This document shows, in pieces, positions 8,599 through 17,441 of a stretch of 64,000 nucleotides of DNA. Position 1 is the first letter of the stretch; every line of letters starts with the position of its first letter. This DNA comes from Nostoc parmelioides FACHB-3921. Lineage in GTDB: Bacteria > Cyanobacteriota > Cyanobacteriia > Cyanobacteriales > Nostocaceae. The notes beneath the pieces are model-generated. The model saw only the letters and a list, made by a program, of their open reading frames with translations. It did no database searches and was not told the origin of the DNA. The stretch lies in assembly GCF_014696625.1 (NCBI RefSeq), contig NZ_JACJQL010000020.1, positions 50,775 through 114,774 of the forward strand. The letters run 5' to 3'. The position numbers were made by a program, and so were the translations under genes.

Positions 8599-10512
8599 CT
8601 ATATCTTGTGTGGCAGCACTACAGTAAATGTCGTACCTACGCCAACTTTACTTTCTACTGTAACCTGACCACCGTGTAAATCTACCAGAGTTTTCACAAT
8701 CGATAACCCCAGTCCAGTCCCAGGAATATTATCAACATTATTGCCTCGGTAAAACGGTTCAAAAAGTCGTTTTTGGTCTAATGTGGAAATTCCAATTCCA
8801 TCATCTTTAACCTGAAAAATTATTTTATCATTATTACCTAAAAGCCTCAGTTCTACCATACTCCCAAAGGGAGAATACTTAATTGCATTATCAAGCAAAT
8901 TCTTGAGAATCGAATCTAATATATTTTTATCCATCCAAACTGTTAGATATTCAGTCTGGCTAATAAAATTAATATAATTAGGAAAATTTGCCATCTGCAT
9001 TTGTGAAATTACATCTTTGCAAAACTCCACTAGTTCAAATCGACTAGGCTCAAATTTAAGTTTAGCTGCTTCTGTTTTAGCAAAGAGCAACATATCATCC
9101 AACATCTGGTTGAGTTGTTGAATAGATAATTGCACTTGATCGAGTAATGGTTGTATCGTCTCTTCTGTCTGTGCATTAAGATATCGCTTGAGCAAGCTAT
9201 TGGAAAAAGAGACGATATTTAACGGATTACGGAATTGATGACACACCATAGAAAGGAAACTTGCTCTTAATTCACCGAGATGTTTTGCTTGGTCTAAAGC
9301 CTGAGTAAGCTCTGATTCTGCTTGTTTATAATCGGTAATATCAATAGCCGTAATCATTTCTACAGATTTACCTTGAAAATCTATCGTGCTATCCAGTATT
9401 GTGACTGCACAAGATAACCAACGCTCTGCACCATTTTTGGTTAAAATACTGATTTCTTGATACTCAAAGTTAGTGGAGGGAGCCGAATTACGTATCTGTC
9501 TACCTTTTCTATATTTGATGAGTCGCCGTATATCGAACCCATTGAGAAGTTCGGTTCTCGTGTAGCCTGTAAGTACCTCTACAGCAGGATTCACATAACA
9601 AAACTGTGTATCTTGAACTAGAAAAGTGCTAGCATCGCTAGTTTCCGCTAAAGCTCGAAACCTAGCTTCATTTAGTCTTAATGCTTCCTCTGTTTGCTTA
9701 GATTCAGTAATGTCCCAAATGCTCCAGACTCTACCAATTATTTTTTTTCCCAGCCACTGCGGTTGAGAATAGTGAGCAAAAACCCTACCGTCTTTCAATT
9801 CCAAAACATCATAACTCTCAGTATTAGACGTACTAGAAACTGCCCAAATAAGTCGATTAAATGTCTCAGGGTCTTTCATCTGGCTCTCAAAAAAAGCTTT
9901 ACAGCGAGGGCATTTCTTAGACAATATTAGTTGCTGGGGTATCTTCCACATCTCAGCAAACTTTTGATTATAATTGAGAATATCGCCTTCAAAATTAATC
10001 GCCACAATGCCGATCGCAGTAGATTCGAGAGTCGAGCTAAGTAAAGATAGAGAAGTTTCTAAATAAACTTCTTTCTTCTTGAGTTCATAAACTTCTTGCT
10101 GCAATTTATTATTGGCATCCCTTAATTCATTAATCCACTTCTGCACGCTTAATTCTACGATTTCATGACTTTTTTCTCGCACAAAAACACAGCAAAATCG
10201 CCTCCCTTGCTCTTCTAAAAATGTCAAGGACATTTCTACTAAAAATATCCTTCCACTCTGAGAACGATATCTAGTTTTAAATGTACAGTTATCCTTGCAT
10301 CTGATTTCATCCCAATCATGTAACGTAAAATCTATATCTATACTGTGCAGATTCATCGCTAATAACTGTTCACGAGAATATTCAGTCATACGACAAGTTG
10401 CATCATTGACATATAGAAACTGCCAATTGTCTCCCAAACAAAAGGATGCTTCTACGGCATTGTTGATCAGGTAATGGGCAAATTTAAACTCTAATTCTGA
10501 CTGTATATTCAT
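8599..10512 (-). CDS. PAS-domain sensor histidine kinase beside the scytonemin cluster
   Basis: This 637-residue kinase has no membrane segment, so it is probably cytoplasmic. It carries at least three PAS-type domains (about residues 15-120, 160-270, 285-395), a HisKA dimerisation domain with phospho-acceptor His425 in CHQFRNPLN, and a HATPase domain with the N box (LLDNAIKYSP), DDGIGIS and GTGLGLSIV. Coiled coil links the PAS units. It is probably the partner of the AraC-type regulator immediately downstream. It is divergent from scyA across a 1-kb gap. The signal it senses is unknown; the PAS domains could bind a chromophore or redox cofactor but I see no diagnostic residue such as a phytochrome cysteine. 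Confidence 0.88.
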   Translation of the reverse strand: MNIQSELEFKFAHYLINNAVEASFCLGDNWQFLYVNDATCRMTEYSREQLLAMNLHSIDIDFTLHDWDEIRCKDNCTFKTRYRSQSGRIFLVEMSLTFLEEQGRRFCCVFVREKSHEIVELSVQKWINELRDANNKLQQEVYELKKKEVYLETSLSLLSSTLESTAIGIVAINFEGDILNYNQKFAEMWKIPQQLILSKKCPRCKAFFESQMKDPETFNRLIWAVSSTSNTESYDVLELKDGRVFAHYSQPQWLGKKIIGRVWSIWDITESKQTEEALRLNEARFRALAETSDASTFLVQDTQFCYVNPAVEVLTGYTRTELLNGFDIRRLIKYRKGRQIRNSAPSTNFEYQEISILTKNGAERWLSCAVTILDSTIDFQGKSVEMITAIDITDYKQAESELTQALDQAKHLGELRASFLSMVCHQFRNPLNIVSFSNSLLKRYLNAQTEETIQPLLDQVQLSIQQLNQMLDDMLLFAKTEAAKLKFEPSRFELVEFCKDVISQMQMANFPNYINFISQTEYLTVWMDKNILDSILKNLLDNAIKYSPFGSMVELRLLGNNDKIIFQVKDDGIGISTLDQKRLFEPFYRGNNVDNIPGTGLGLSIVKTLVDLHGGQVTVESKVGVGTTFTVVLPHKI

Positions 10513-11554
10513 TACTTGCTGTAACTCCCAAAAAATCTCCTATTTTTACTTATTTCCATAAAAAAAATAAATTTTTGATTGAATTTGTCGTGAAATTAGC
10601 TATCTTTTATAGGATTTATACTTGACTTTTAATTTAAATATAGAATTCCTCTATAATGTGGTGATTTACACCTAGAAATGTACCAATAGTTTCTTTATAT
10701 AATCAAAGTCTAATATATAACTTTTGTAGCCATAAAAACTTAATGATTTCTGTATTATTCATTTCTTTATAACCTATCAACCACGATCTGCTTATATGAG
10801 TAAATAAATTACTAAACTTACATATTCTTGTTTTTCCTCAACTTATAAGTCTTTACTCCTTAATTAATTCTCTTAATTATTCTTAAACTACTCACTCAGG
10901 AATCTAATATGGATGTATCAGTTCCTTCATCTGTCGTTAGAGATACATTAATGACCAGTATTTCTCAGCCTGTTTAAAAACCATCTATCAGAAGATATAG
11001 ATTTGATTTTTATAGTGCTTACAAGCATTACTTACTCCGCAAGAGAGATGAACTCAATGGTCAGAATGACTTTGCCCATCAACAAAAGTTAGCTTTTCTT
11101 GTGGAGTTGTACGAACAACGAGTTCGATTTATATCAAAATAGACTGGCAATACTACGGTGAGTTCACAACAAACATTTGCGCTTGATGTTGATAAGTAAT
11201 TAATTGTTTCATTAAAGTTAATGTGACATAACTTAACAAATAGCGCAAGATATCCACAATACTTGCTGGATTTTTGGAGCAAAGGATGGTTATTTACAGG
11301 AGTGCGAAAGAATTGGTAACTGTAATCAAAAGATTTTTCATTGCAAACAGTTATTGATTTCCCGTACTCTAGTCTCCATAAGTACCGATTTGTGTTTTAA
11401 AAAGTTTTTCTGCTGGGCAATTCAAGCTGCACTATAACCTCTACTACTGATTTGTCCCAACTTTGTCAACATTATATGCAACAAGTTTCTTAAGGTTAGA
11501 TAGCTAAGTGTAGTCTAGAGAGCCTTGTGCAAGTTCTGGAATTAAGTGAAAGCA
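10513..11554. promoter_or_regulatory. divergent control region between kinase gene and scyA
   Basis: About 1 kb separates the kinase start from scyA. It is AT-rich and must hold both promoters. Apart from the broken small frame at 10909-11142 I see no gene. No clear -10/-35 or operator repeat could be fixed by eye; an AraC-type site for the neighbouring regulator would be expected here. Confidence 0.35.
10909..11142 (+). pseudogene. small 78-codon frame split by one in-frame TAA
   Basis: An ATG at 10909 with an upstream CAGGAA reads 22 residues (MDVSVPSSVVRDTLMTSISQPV), meets TAA at 10975, and continues in the same frame for 55 more codons to TAG. The second part (FDFYSAYKHYLLRKRDELNG, then NDFAHQQKLAFLVELYEQRV) looks like a genuine amphipathic helical small protein, not random DNA. 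No start codon serves the second part alone. It is likely a decayed gene, or a sequencing error. I do not recognise the family. Confidence 0.4.
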
Positions 11555-13441
11555 ATGAGTCAAAAACATACTGATTCCGACTCCCAGATTATGACTGGTG
11601 ATCTTTACCAAGAATTACCTACCAACGGCAGCCAATATGTAGAATCTTTGTCTCACGATTCCCGTGAGTTGAACGATATAGAAATTCAGCCGTTTTTCCC
11701 TAACCATTCCCACTCCGCACTGTCAGTGGCAGAGGCTATTGTTCTCATGCTGACTAAGTTGGGAGTGTCTAGCGCCTTTGGTGTCGCTGGGGGCGCTATG
11801 GCTAGCCTATGGAATGCCCTATCAAACAGCTCCATGCAAGTGCTAAACTTTCGCCATGAAGCGGGAGCCGCCTTTGCTGCGATTGAAGCACATTTTGCTA
11901 GTAATCACCCTACTGTAGTATTTACTACAGCCGGGCCAGGGATGACCAACGCTCTCACAGGCTTATTTGCTGCCCGTGGTGAAGGTGCCAAGGTGATTCT
12001 TTTGTCCGCTTGTACCTCAGCACCACAGCGTGGACGCTGGGCAATCCAAGAAACTAGCACTTACACCCTGCCTAGTGGGGGAATGTTTACCCCTGGTGCA
12101 TTGTTCAACTACGCTATTACTATAGAGTCGGCAGCCCAATTGCCGCAGATTTTCCGCAAATTGGCTTTGGGTTTAGCTCAACCAGGTGGTTTTGTTGCTC
12201 ACTTGAGTATTCCTACAGGTGTACAGACAAGTCTTGTTGAGGATATATCTTGGCCTCAGCTAGATGTAGCTGCTTATCGGGTGACTGCTCACAAAGATAA
12301 GATTGCCAAATCTGCAAAGTTATTATTCTCCGAACCTTTTGCCATCTGGGTGGGTTTTGGGGCGCGCAATGCTGCTAAAGAAATCCGCCTATTGGCAGAG
12401 AAAACAGGTGCAGCCGTTATCTGTTCACCCCGTGGTAAAGGGATATTTCCTGAAGACCATCCTCAGTTTGTGGGTGTCACAGGTTTGGGTGGTGACGCTT
12501 CTGTCATCACTTACATGGAAGAACAACCACCATCCCGTATCTTGGTGTTAGGAACCCGCTTAGGTGAACCGACTTCTTTCTGGAGTCCAACAATGGTTCC
12601 AGCAAAAGGTTTTGTCCATGTAGATATTGATCCGGAAGTTCCTGGTGTGGCTTATCCCTATGCCAATACCTTCTCGATTCAGTCTGACATTAAGACTTAT
12701 TTACAGGAGCTTGGGCAACATTTCCCAGAAACTCCTCGTTTTAGTGTTGTGTCTTTACCTCGTCCCCAAATCGAAGCAATTGCTACCGGAGTGGGTGAGT
12801 CAGTACGTCCAGAAGTCCTGATGGCAGCAATTCAGAAGATTATTGTTGAAGGCAGTGATGCGATCGTTTTGGCGGAGTGTGGTAACTCATTTACTTGGTC
12901 AACTCATTATCTGCGATTCACTGAACCTAATCGTTACCGAGTCAGCACTGGAGTTGGCGCAATGGGTCATGCGGCGACAGGTGTTGTAGGCGCGGCCCAA
13001 GCGCGCAAGGGTACAGCTGTGGCGATTGTTGGCGATGGGGCAATGCTGATGAATAACGAAATCAACACAGCCGTAAAGTATAAAATTCCGGCAATTTGGA
13101 TTGTCCTTAACGATGCTCGATACAATATGTGCTATCAAGGCATGAAAATATTGGGCTTAAAAGGTGCAGATGCAGAGATTCCCCCAACAAACTTTGTGAT
13201 GGTTGCTCGTGGGATGGGTGCAGACGGTATTGTCGTGCAGAGAGAGTCTGATTTGGAGGCTGCTTTAAAAGAAGCGATCGCCTCACAAACTCCCTTTGTC
13301 GTCGATGTCATTATTGATGGCGATCGCCCCGCTCCTTCTGGCGCAAGAAATAAAAGCTTGGCAGCCCAAGGAGTGAAATTAAATGGTAATGGCAATGGTA
13401 AACCAACAACCACCAAACACGTGTCTTTTCCCTTGGTTTAA
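11555..13441 (+). CDS. scyA: ScyA, ThDP-dependent acetolactate-synthase-like enzyme of scytonemin synthesis
   Basis: ScyA joins indole-3-pyruvate and 4-hydroxyphenylpyruvate to a beta-ketoacid, the first committed coupling step of scytonemin. The protein (628 residues) has the three-domain layout of ThDP enzymes: N-terminal pyrimidine domain with the activating Glu102 in NFRHEAGAAFAA, a central domain, and a C-terminal diphosphate domain with GDGAMLMNNE from residue 493. It differs from housekeeping IlvB by an extra 50-residue polar N-terminus and a Gly/Asn tail. ATG 11555 is preferred; a GTG at 11546 would add three residues. The position ahead of scyB and behind the divergent two-component pair matches known clusters. 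Assignment by family and context is strong. Confidence 0.93.
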   Translation: MSQKHTDSDSQIMTGDLYQELPTNGSQYVESLSHDSRELNDIEIQPFFPNHSHSALSVAEAIVLMLTKLGVSSAFGVAGGAMASLWNALSNSSMQVLNFRHEAGAAFAAIEAHFASNHPTVVFTTAGPGMTNALTGLFAARGEGAKVILLSACTSAPQRGRWAIQETSTYTLPSGGMFTPGALFNYAITIESAAQLPQIFRKLALGLAQPGGFVAHLSIPTGVQTSLVEDISWPQLDVAAYRVTAHKDKIAKSAKLLFSEPFAIWVGFGARNAAKEIRLLAEKTGAAVICSPRGKGIFPEDHPQFVGVTGLGGDASVITYMEEQPPSRILVLGTRLGEPTSFWSPTMVPAKGFVHVDIDPEVPGVAYPYANTFSIQSDIKTYLQELGQHFPETPRFSVVSLPRPQIEAIATGVGESVRPEVLMAAIQKIIVEGSDAIVLAECGNSFTWSTHYLRFTEPNRYRVSTGVGAMGHAATGVVGAAQARKGTAVAIVGDGAMLMNNEINTAVKYKIPAIWIVLNDARYNMCYQGMKILGLKGADAEIPPTNFVMVARGMGADGIVVQRESDLEAALKEAIASQTPFVVDVIIDGDRPAPSGARNKSLAAQGVKLNGNGNGKPTTTKHVSFPLV

Positions 13442-13508
13442 TTGTATGTCTGGGATTATATCTGAGGCAATGACTTATGCTCTGTCGGAAACCATTGTTA
13501 AGAAATCT

Positions 13509-13539
13509 GGTATGAAAGGAAAGGTTTTCTCTTCATACC
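13509..13539 (+). terminator. hairpin between scyA and scyB
   Basis: GGTATGAA (13509-13516) pairs with TTCATACC (13532-13539) 68 bp past the scyA stop. There is no T-run, so it may slow or process the transcript rather than end it. Confidence 0.35.
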
Positions 13540-13748
13540 AATAACCAAAACAATGAAGTTAGAAATACAAAGCTTTATTGGACAAACATCTAAGCTTTTA
13601 ATTTCTGAATAACTTAATTATACAGAGTAGCAAAATCGGACAAACTCTTCGTAAATATTCTTCACACTTCTCCAATTTTTCCAACTGATCAATTACCAGA
13701 CTGTTGTTCTCCAGAAGAATAACATGAGCCAACTTTTATCTAGTTATA

Positions 13749-13814
13749 AATACCAATTCTCCAAAATTCAGCAATTCTGATTACGTTTGTTGCTTCTAAT
13801 GTTGAATTGGTATT
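13749..13814. repeat. ATACCAATT-type inverted-repeat element, copy 1
   Basis: AATACCAATTC and GAATTGGTATT are a perfect 11-bp inverted pair 44 bp apart, just before scyB. Similar elements lie at 39171-39274 and 44821-44912, so this is a dispersed repeat. The gap 13442-13856 otherwise holds only the hairpin at 13509. Confidence 0.5.
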
Positions 13815-13856
13815 ATTTCCCCTTCATCAATCCACAAACAAGATTGAGAAACCACA

Positions 13857-14918
13857 ATGCAGCTATTTGAAACTGTTAGAGAAATGGGGCATGAGCAAGT
13901 ACTCTACTGTCATGGAAAAAATCCAGACATCAGAGCAATTATTGCCATCCATGACACCACTTTAGGCCCAGCAATGGGAGCGACAAGGCTTTATCCTTAT
14001 ATCAATGAAGAAGCCGCTTTAAAAGATGCTCTGCGTTTGAGTCGTGGAATGACTTATAAAGCCGCCTGTGCTAACATCCCCGCCGGTGGAGGTAAGGCAG
14101 TTATTATTGCTAATCCCGCAGATAAAACCGACGAAATGTTGAGAGCTTATGGACGCTTTGTTGAAAGTCTCAAAGGACGTTTTATCACTGGACAAGATGT
14201 TAATATAACTCCCCACGATGTCCGCACAATTAAACAAGAAACTGACCATGTAGTTGGTGTGGAAGAAAAATCTGGTGGGCCTGCTCCCATCACAGCTTTA
14301 GGTGTATTTTTAGGTATTAAAGCTGCTGTAGAATTTCGTTGGCAAACCAAAAATCTTGCAGGCATGAAAGTAGCTGTTCAAGGCTTAGGCAATGTTGGCA
14401 AGAACCTTTGCAGACACTTGCATGAAAATGGAGTTGAACTGGTAATCACTGATATTAGCCCAGAAAAAACAGCAGAAATAAAACAGCTTTTTGGTGCTAC
14501 AGTAGTAGAGCCGGAAGAAATTTATTCACAAAATGTAGATATATTCTCTCCCTGTGCTATGGGAGGAATTATCAACAGTCAAACAATTCCCCAAATACAA
14601 GCCAAAATTATTGCTGGTGCTGCCAATAACCAGTTAGATAATGAGCGTTTACATGGTCAAAGATTAGTAGAAAAAGATATTCTATACTGTCCTGATTATG
14701 TAATTAATGCTGGTGGCATCATCAACGTTTATAACGAAATGATTGGCTATGAAGAAGATAAAGCCTTTAAGCAAGTAAATAATATTTACGACACATTGCT
14801 AGCGATTTTTGATATTGCTCAACAGCAAAGCATTACTACTAATGATGCTTCAAAAAGGCTGGCGGATGAACGAATTATGAAGGTGAAAATCAGTAGAAAT
14901 CAGCCAATTGCAGCTTAA
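13857..14918 (+). CDS. scyB: ScyB, leucine-dehydrogenase-like enzyme that deaminates tryptophan
   Basis: ScyB oxidatively deaminates tryptophan to indole-3-pyruvate, giving one substrate of ScyA. The 353-residue protein follows the Glu/Leu/Phe/Val dehydrogenase pattern: substrate motif GPAMGATRLYPY near residue 41, catalytic lysine in PAGGGKAVI near residue 80, and the NAD-binding GLGNVGKN near residue 180, then the conserved GAANNQL. Length matches bacterial leucine dehydrogenases. The gene starts 415 bp after scyA, with its own possible promoter, and is followed 36 bp later by scyC. Cofactor NAD is expected from the family. Confidence 0.93.
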   Translation: MQLFETVREMGHEQVLYCHGKNPDIRAIIAIHDTTLGPAMGATRLYPYINEEAALKDALRLSRGMTYKAACANIPAGGGKAVIIANPADKTDEMLRAYGRFVESLKGRFITGQDVNITPHDVRTIKQETDHVVGVEEKSGGPAPITALGVFLGIKAAVEFRWQTKNLAGMKVAVQGLGNVGKNLCRHLHENGVELVITDISPEKTAEIKQLFGATVVEPEEIYSQNVDIFSPCAMGGIINSQTIPQIQAKIIAGAANNQLDNERLHGQRLVEKDILYCPDYVINAGGIINVYNEMIGYEEDKAFKQVNNIYDTLLAIFDIAQQQSITTNDASKRLADERIMKVKISRNQPIAA

Positions 14919-14954
14919 TACCGAACCATTAATTATTAATTTGAGGAGTGCATA

Positions 14955-15947
14955 GTGGAAAAAAATACATTTGCAACATCAGCGTATATTGCCACATCAC
15001 CAGAAACAGCTTTCGAGTATCTTTGTAGTTTAAAAAACTTAGATGACTGGACATTATTTAGTCGAATGCAGGAAAAAATTGACGAAGATACTTGGCTAGG
15101 AACTGCATCTGGTTATCAAAGAAACCTATATTATCACGTTAAAAAACTCGAAAACCCTCTGTTTTATGGTATTGAGTGGCATTGCGGGTTTGAGTACAAT
15201 AAATACTTCCAAGTTTATCCTGTACTACTATTTCCGCCCAACTATATCGAACCGGGAACAGACGAAGAAGGCGTTTACTTCCATTGGTTGAGCTTTGTTG
15301 ACCCTGGGCGACAAACACCAATGATTATGCAAGGTATTCATACAGTACACACTTCTGAGTGTCGTTCTCTTAAAGCTAATTTAGAACGCAAAATTGGTCA
15401 CACTACAGCAGCTAAGGGACGCTACTTTATTGATACCGATACTATCTATGTTGATGCTCCAGTTGAACTGGGCGTTGATTATTTAAACGAAGTTAAAAAT
15501 ATTGATGAATGGGCGCATTTAGTCAGACCTGTAGGTGAAGTTAGTGGTCAATCTGGTGAATTTGTAGACGAATATGATCAAAAAGTCAAAATTTCCGCAC
15601 GGGTTCATAGTCTGAGCAAATATTACTTACTAGAACAAGAATATTTTTATCCAGAACACAACTTCTATCAGCGTTCTGTAGCTCTAATGATTCCCGCAGC
15701 TTATTCATTTGCAGACCCTGAAGCTTCAGGTTTTATCCTCCATCGGATTACCTTCTGGAAAAATGGTGAGCAATTTGCCCACGGCAAACTTCAGTTAGAA
15801 GATTTCGGTGCTGAGAGTATGAATATCAAACGTTTCTTGGAAGCTAAAGCTGGCAACTTCAAATCCTTTGACAGAGGTATGAGTTATGTACCAGTACATA
15901 AAACTCAACAGCAAGAATTGTCGTTAGTTAGGGGTGTAGGGGTATAG
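14955..15947 (+). CDS. scyC: ScyC, cyclase of scytonemin monomer synthesis
   Basis: ScyC converts the ScyA product to the tricyclic ketone monomer, by cyclisation and decarboxylation as described for N. punctiforme. The 330-residue protein has no signal peptide. I see an internal duplication: residues 11-32 (YIATSPETAFEYLCSLKNLDDW) recur as residues 165-186 (YVDAPVELGVDYLNEVKNIDEW), a step of 154, with the look of two START/SRPBCC-type units. It starts at GTG with a good ribosome site (GAGGAG). The last residues (LVRGVGV) are encoded by GGGTGTA-type repeat DNA that runs into the scyD leader, so the C-terminus may be extended. scyD begins 11 bp later, so the two are cotranscribed. Confidence 0.9.
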   Translation: MEKNTFATSAYIATSPETAFEYLCSLKNLDDWTLFSRMQEKIDEDTWLGTASGYQRNLYYHVKKLENPLFYGIEWHCGFEYNKYFQVYPVLLFPPNYIEPGTDEEGVYFHWLSFVDPGRQTPMIMQGIHTVHTSECRSLKANLERKIGHTTAAKGRYFIDTDTIYVDAPVELGVDYLNEVKNIDEWAHLVRPVGEVSGQSGEFVDEYDQKVKISARVHSLSKYYLLEQEYFYPEHNFYQRSVALMIPAAYSFADPEASGFILHRITFWKNGEQFAHGKLQLEDFGAESMNIKRFLEAKAGNFKSFDRGMSYVPVHKTQQQELSLVRGVGV

Positions 15948-15958
15948 GGGTGTAAGGT

Positions 15959-17221
15959 GTGGATTATAAACTGAGTATTACTTTATTTACTTTTTGTGTT
16001 GCTGCTTTTTCAGGCATGAAAGCTGCGGAAGCTGCCTCTTTTTCTGTAGTGGCGGATGGTCTGAATAATGCCAGAGGTTTGAGCTTCGACCTTGATGGTG
16101 CGTTATATGTGACCGAAGCGGGAACGGGAGGTAATGGTGCTTGTATTCCTCCCATTACAGGTCAAGGTGGTTCTTTGTGCTATGGCGCAAGTGGAAATGT
16201 TTTGAAGATTGAGAATGGTGTGGCAACATCTGTACTCACTGGACTACCTTCCATCGCCCTAGCTGATGGTACGGGGGCGGGGGGAGTGCGAGATATCCAA
16301 TTTGATGCAACAGGTAAACCTTATATTTTGCTGGGATATGGAGCTAATCCAAGCTTTCGTGACAATCTTGGCAATATAGATTTAGGGAAAATCATTGCTC
16401 CCAACTTTCAAACCAATTCATGGACGGCTGTTGCTGATTTAGCTAATTACGAGCTTGTCAATAACCCCGATGGGGGCGATATCAATAGTAATCCTTTGGG
16501 CTTTTTTATTGATGGTAATAACCTAATAGCTGTAGATGCAGGTGCAAACGACTTGCTAAGTGTGCAAACAGACGGCAGTAACTTGCAAGCGCTAGCTGTG
16601 TTTCCCCAAGAGATATTAACCAATCCAGTTTTCCCACCCTCCGGTACTCCATCCACCGAACCAGGACAAGTACCAACTCCGACAGAACCGCCGCCATCCC
16701 AATTACCTATTCAAGTAGTACCTTCTAGTGTGGTTAAAGGCCCCGATGGCGCTTACTACATCAGCCAATTTACTGGTTTTCCCTTTCCTGAAGCTGGAGC
16801 CAAAATCTATCGTGTTGATACTGATGGGACAACAACAATCTACGCAGATGGATTTACGCAGTTAACAGACTTGGAATTTGATAGTGCTGGTAATTTGTAT
16901 GCCTTGCAGTACGCCAATCAATCAGCGTGGAAAGGTAACTTCGATGGTTCATTAATCAAGATAGCTACGGATGGGACTCGAACCACCATCCTGAGTGGTA
17001 ATGGACTAGAGTCACCTAATGCTTTAGCGATCGCACCTAATGGAGAGATTTATATCACGAATCGGAGCGATCGCCCAGGACAAGGGCAAATTATTAGAGT
17101 TGAAAATTCCCAGTCGGTTCCTGAGCCTAACCCTACTTTAAGTTTGTTCCTACTCGGCGCTTTGGGCCTTGGTTGGCTGCGGAGGTCAAAAAGAGATGGA
17201 CTTCTTGGCCAAAAGGTTTGA
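15959..17221 (+). CDS. scyD: ScyD, secreted NHL-repeat protein with PEP-CTERM tail
   Basis: ScyD is one of three beta-propeller proteins of scytonemin clusters thought to act in the periplasm. The 420-residue protein starts at GTG, carries a signal peptide (TLFTFCVAAFSGMKAAEAA), then a propeller with repeated (G/A)xLY and DxxGxxY units such as ARGLSFDLDGALYVTEAG. A PEP-CTERM sorting tail closes it: VPEPNPTLSLFLLGALGLG followed by WLRRSK. Residues 235-265 form a Pro/Thr/Ser-rich spacer (PPSGTPSTEPGQVPTPTEPP). It is clearly a paralogue of the next gene. Its exact enzymatic role has not been established to my knowledge. Confidence 0.88.
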   Translation: MDYKLSITLFTFCVAAFSGMKAAEAASFSVVADGLNNARGLSFDLDGALYVTEAGTGGNGACIPPITGQGGSLCYGASGNVLKIENGVATSVLTGLPSIALADGTGAGGVRDIQFDATGKPYILLGYGANPSFRDNLGNIDLGKIIAPNFQTNSWTAVADLANYELVNNPDGGDINSNPLGFFIDGNNLIAVDAGANDLLSVQTDGSNLQALAVFPQEILTNPVFPPSGTPSTEPGQVPTPTEPPPSQLPIQVVPSSVVKGPDGAYYISQFTGFPFPEAGAKIYRVDTDGTTTIYADGFTQLTDLEFDSAGNLYALQYANQSAWKGNFDGSLIKIATDGTRTTILSGNGLESPNALAIAPNGEIYITNRSDRPGQGQIIRVENSQSVPEPNPTLSLFLLGALGLGWLRRSKRDGLLGQKV

Positions 17222-17272
17222 AATAGCGTTGTTTTTCTCCCATCTTCCCCTGGTTTTCTTTGTGCCATTCTC

Positions 17273-17376
17273 CTACTAGTCTGCCAAGAGAACTTTGCAA
17301 GGTTAATAGCAGCACAAACAATCTCTTTCTCCCCCTGCTTGCCCTAGCCTAGCAATTTTGAGTTGGTGAACTACTA
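17273..17376 (+). mobile_element. MITE with IS630-like ends, copy 2
   Basis: This stretch repeats 3766-3886 almost base for base (GTCTGCCAAGAGAACTTTGC, then AGGTTAATAGCAGCA) with a shortened middle. It lies between scyD and scyE, so it was inserted inside the cluster without breaking a gene. Confidence 0.6.
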
Positions 17377-17441
17377 CACCAATCACCCAATCCAAACTAT
17401 TAATTTTTCCGCCAATTACTAACTCTCATTCTTAATCAAGT

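Noticed and set aside
10513..11554. Attempt to read a riboswitch or T-box before scyA
   Set aside because: No conserved core or clear terminator/antiterminator pair could be seen.
11555..13441. Housekeeping acetolactate synthase (ilvB)
   Set aside because: Extra N-terminus and the scyB/scyC neighbours point to ScyA.
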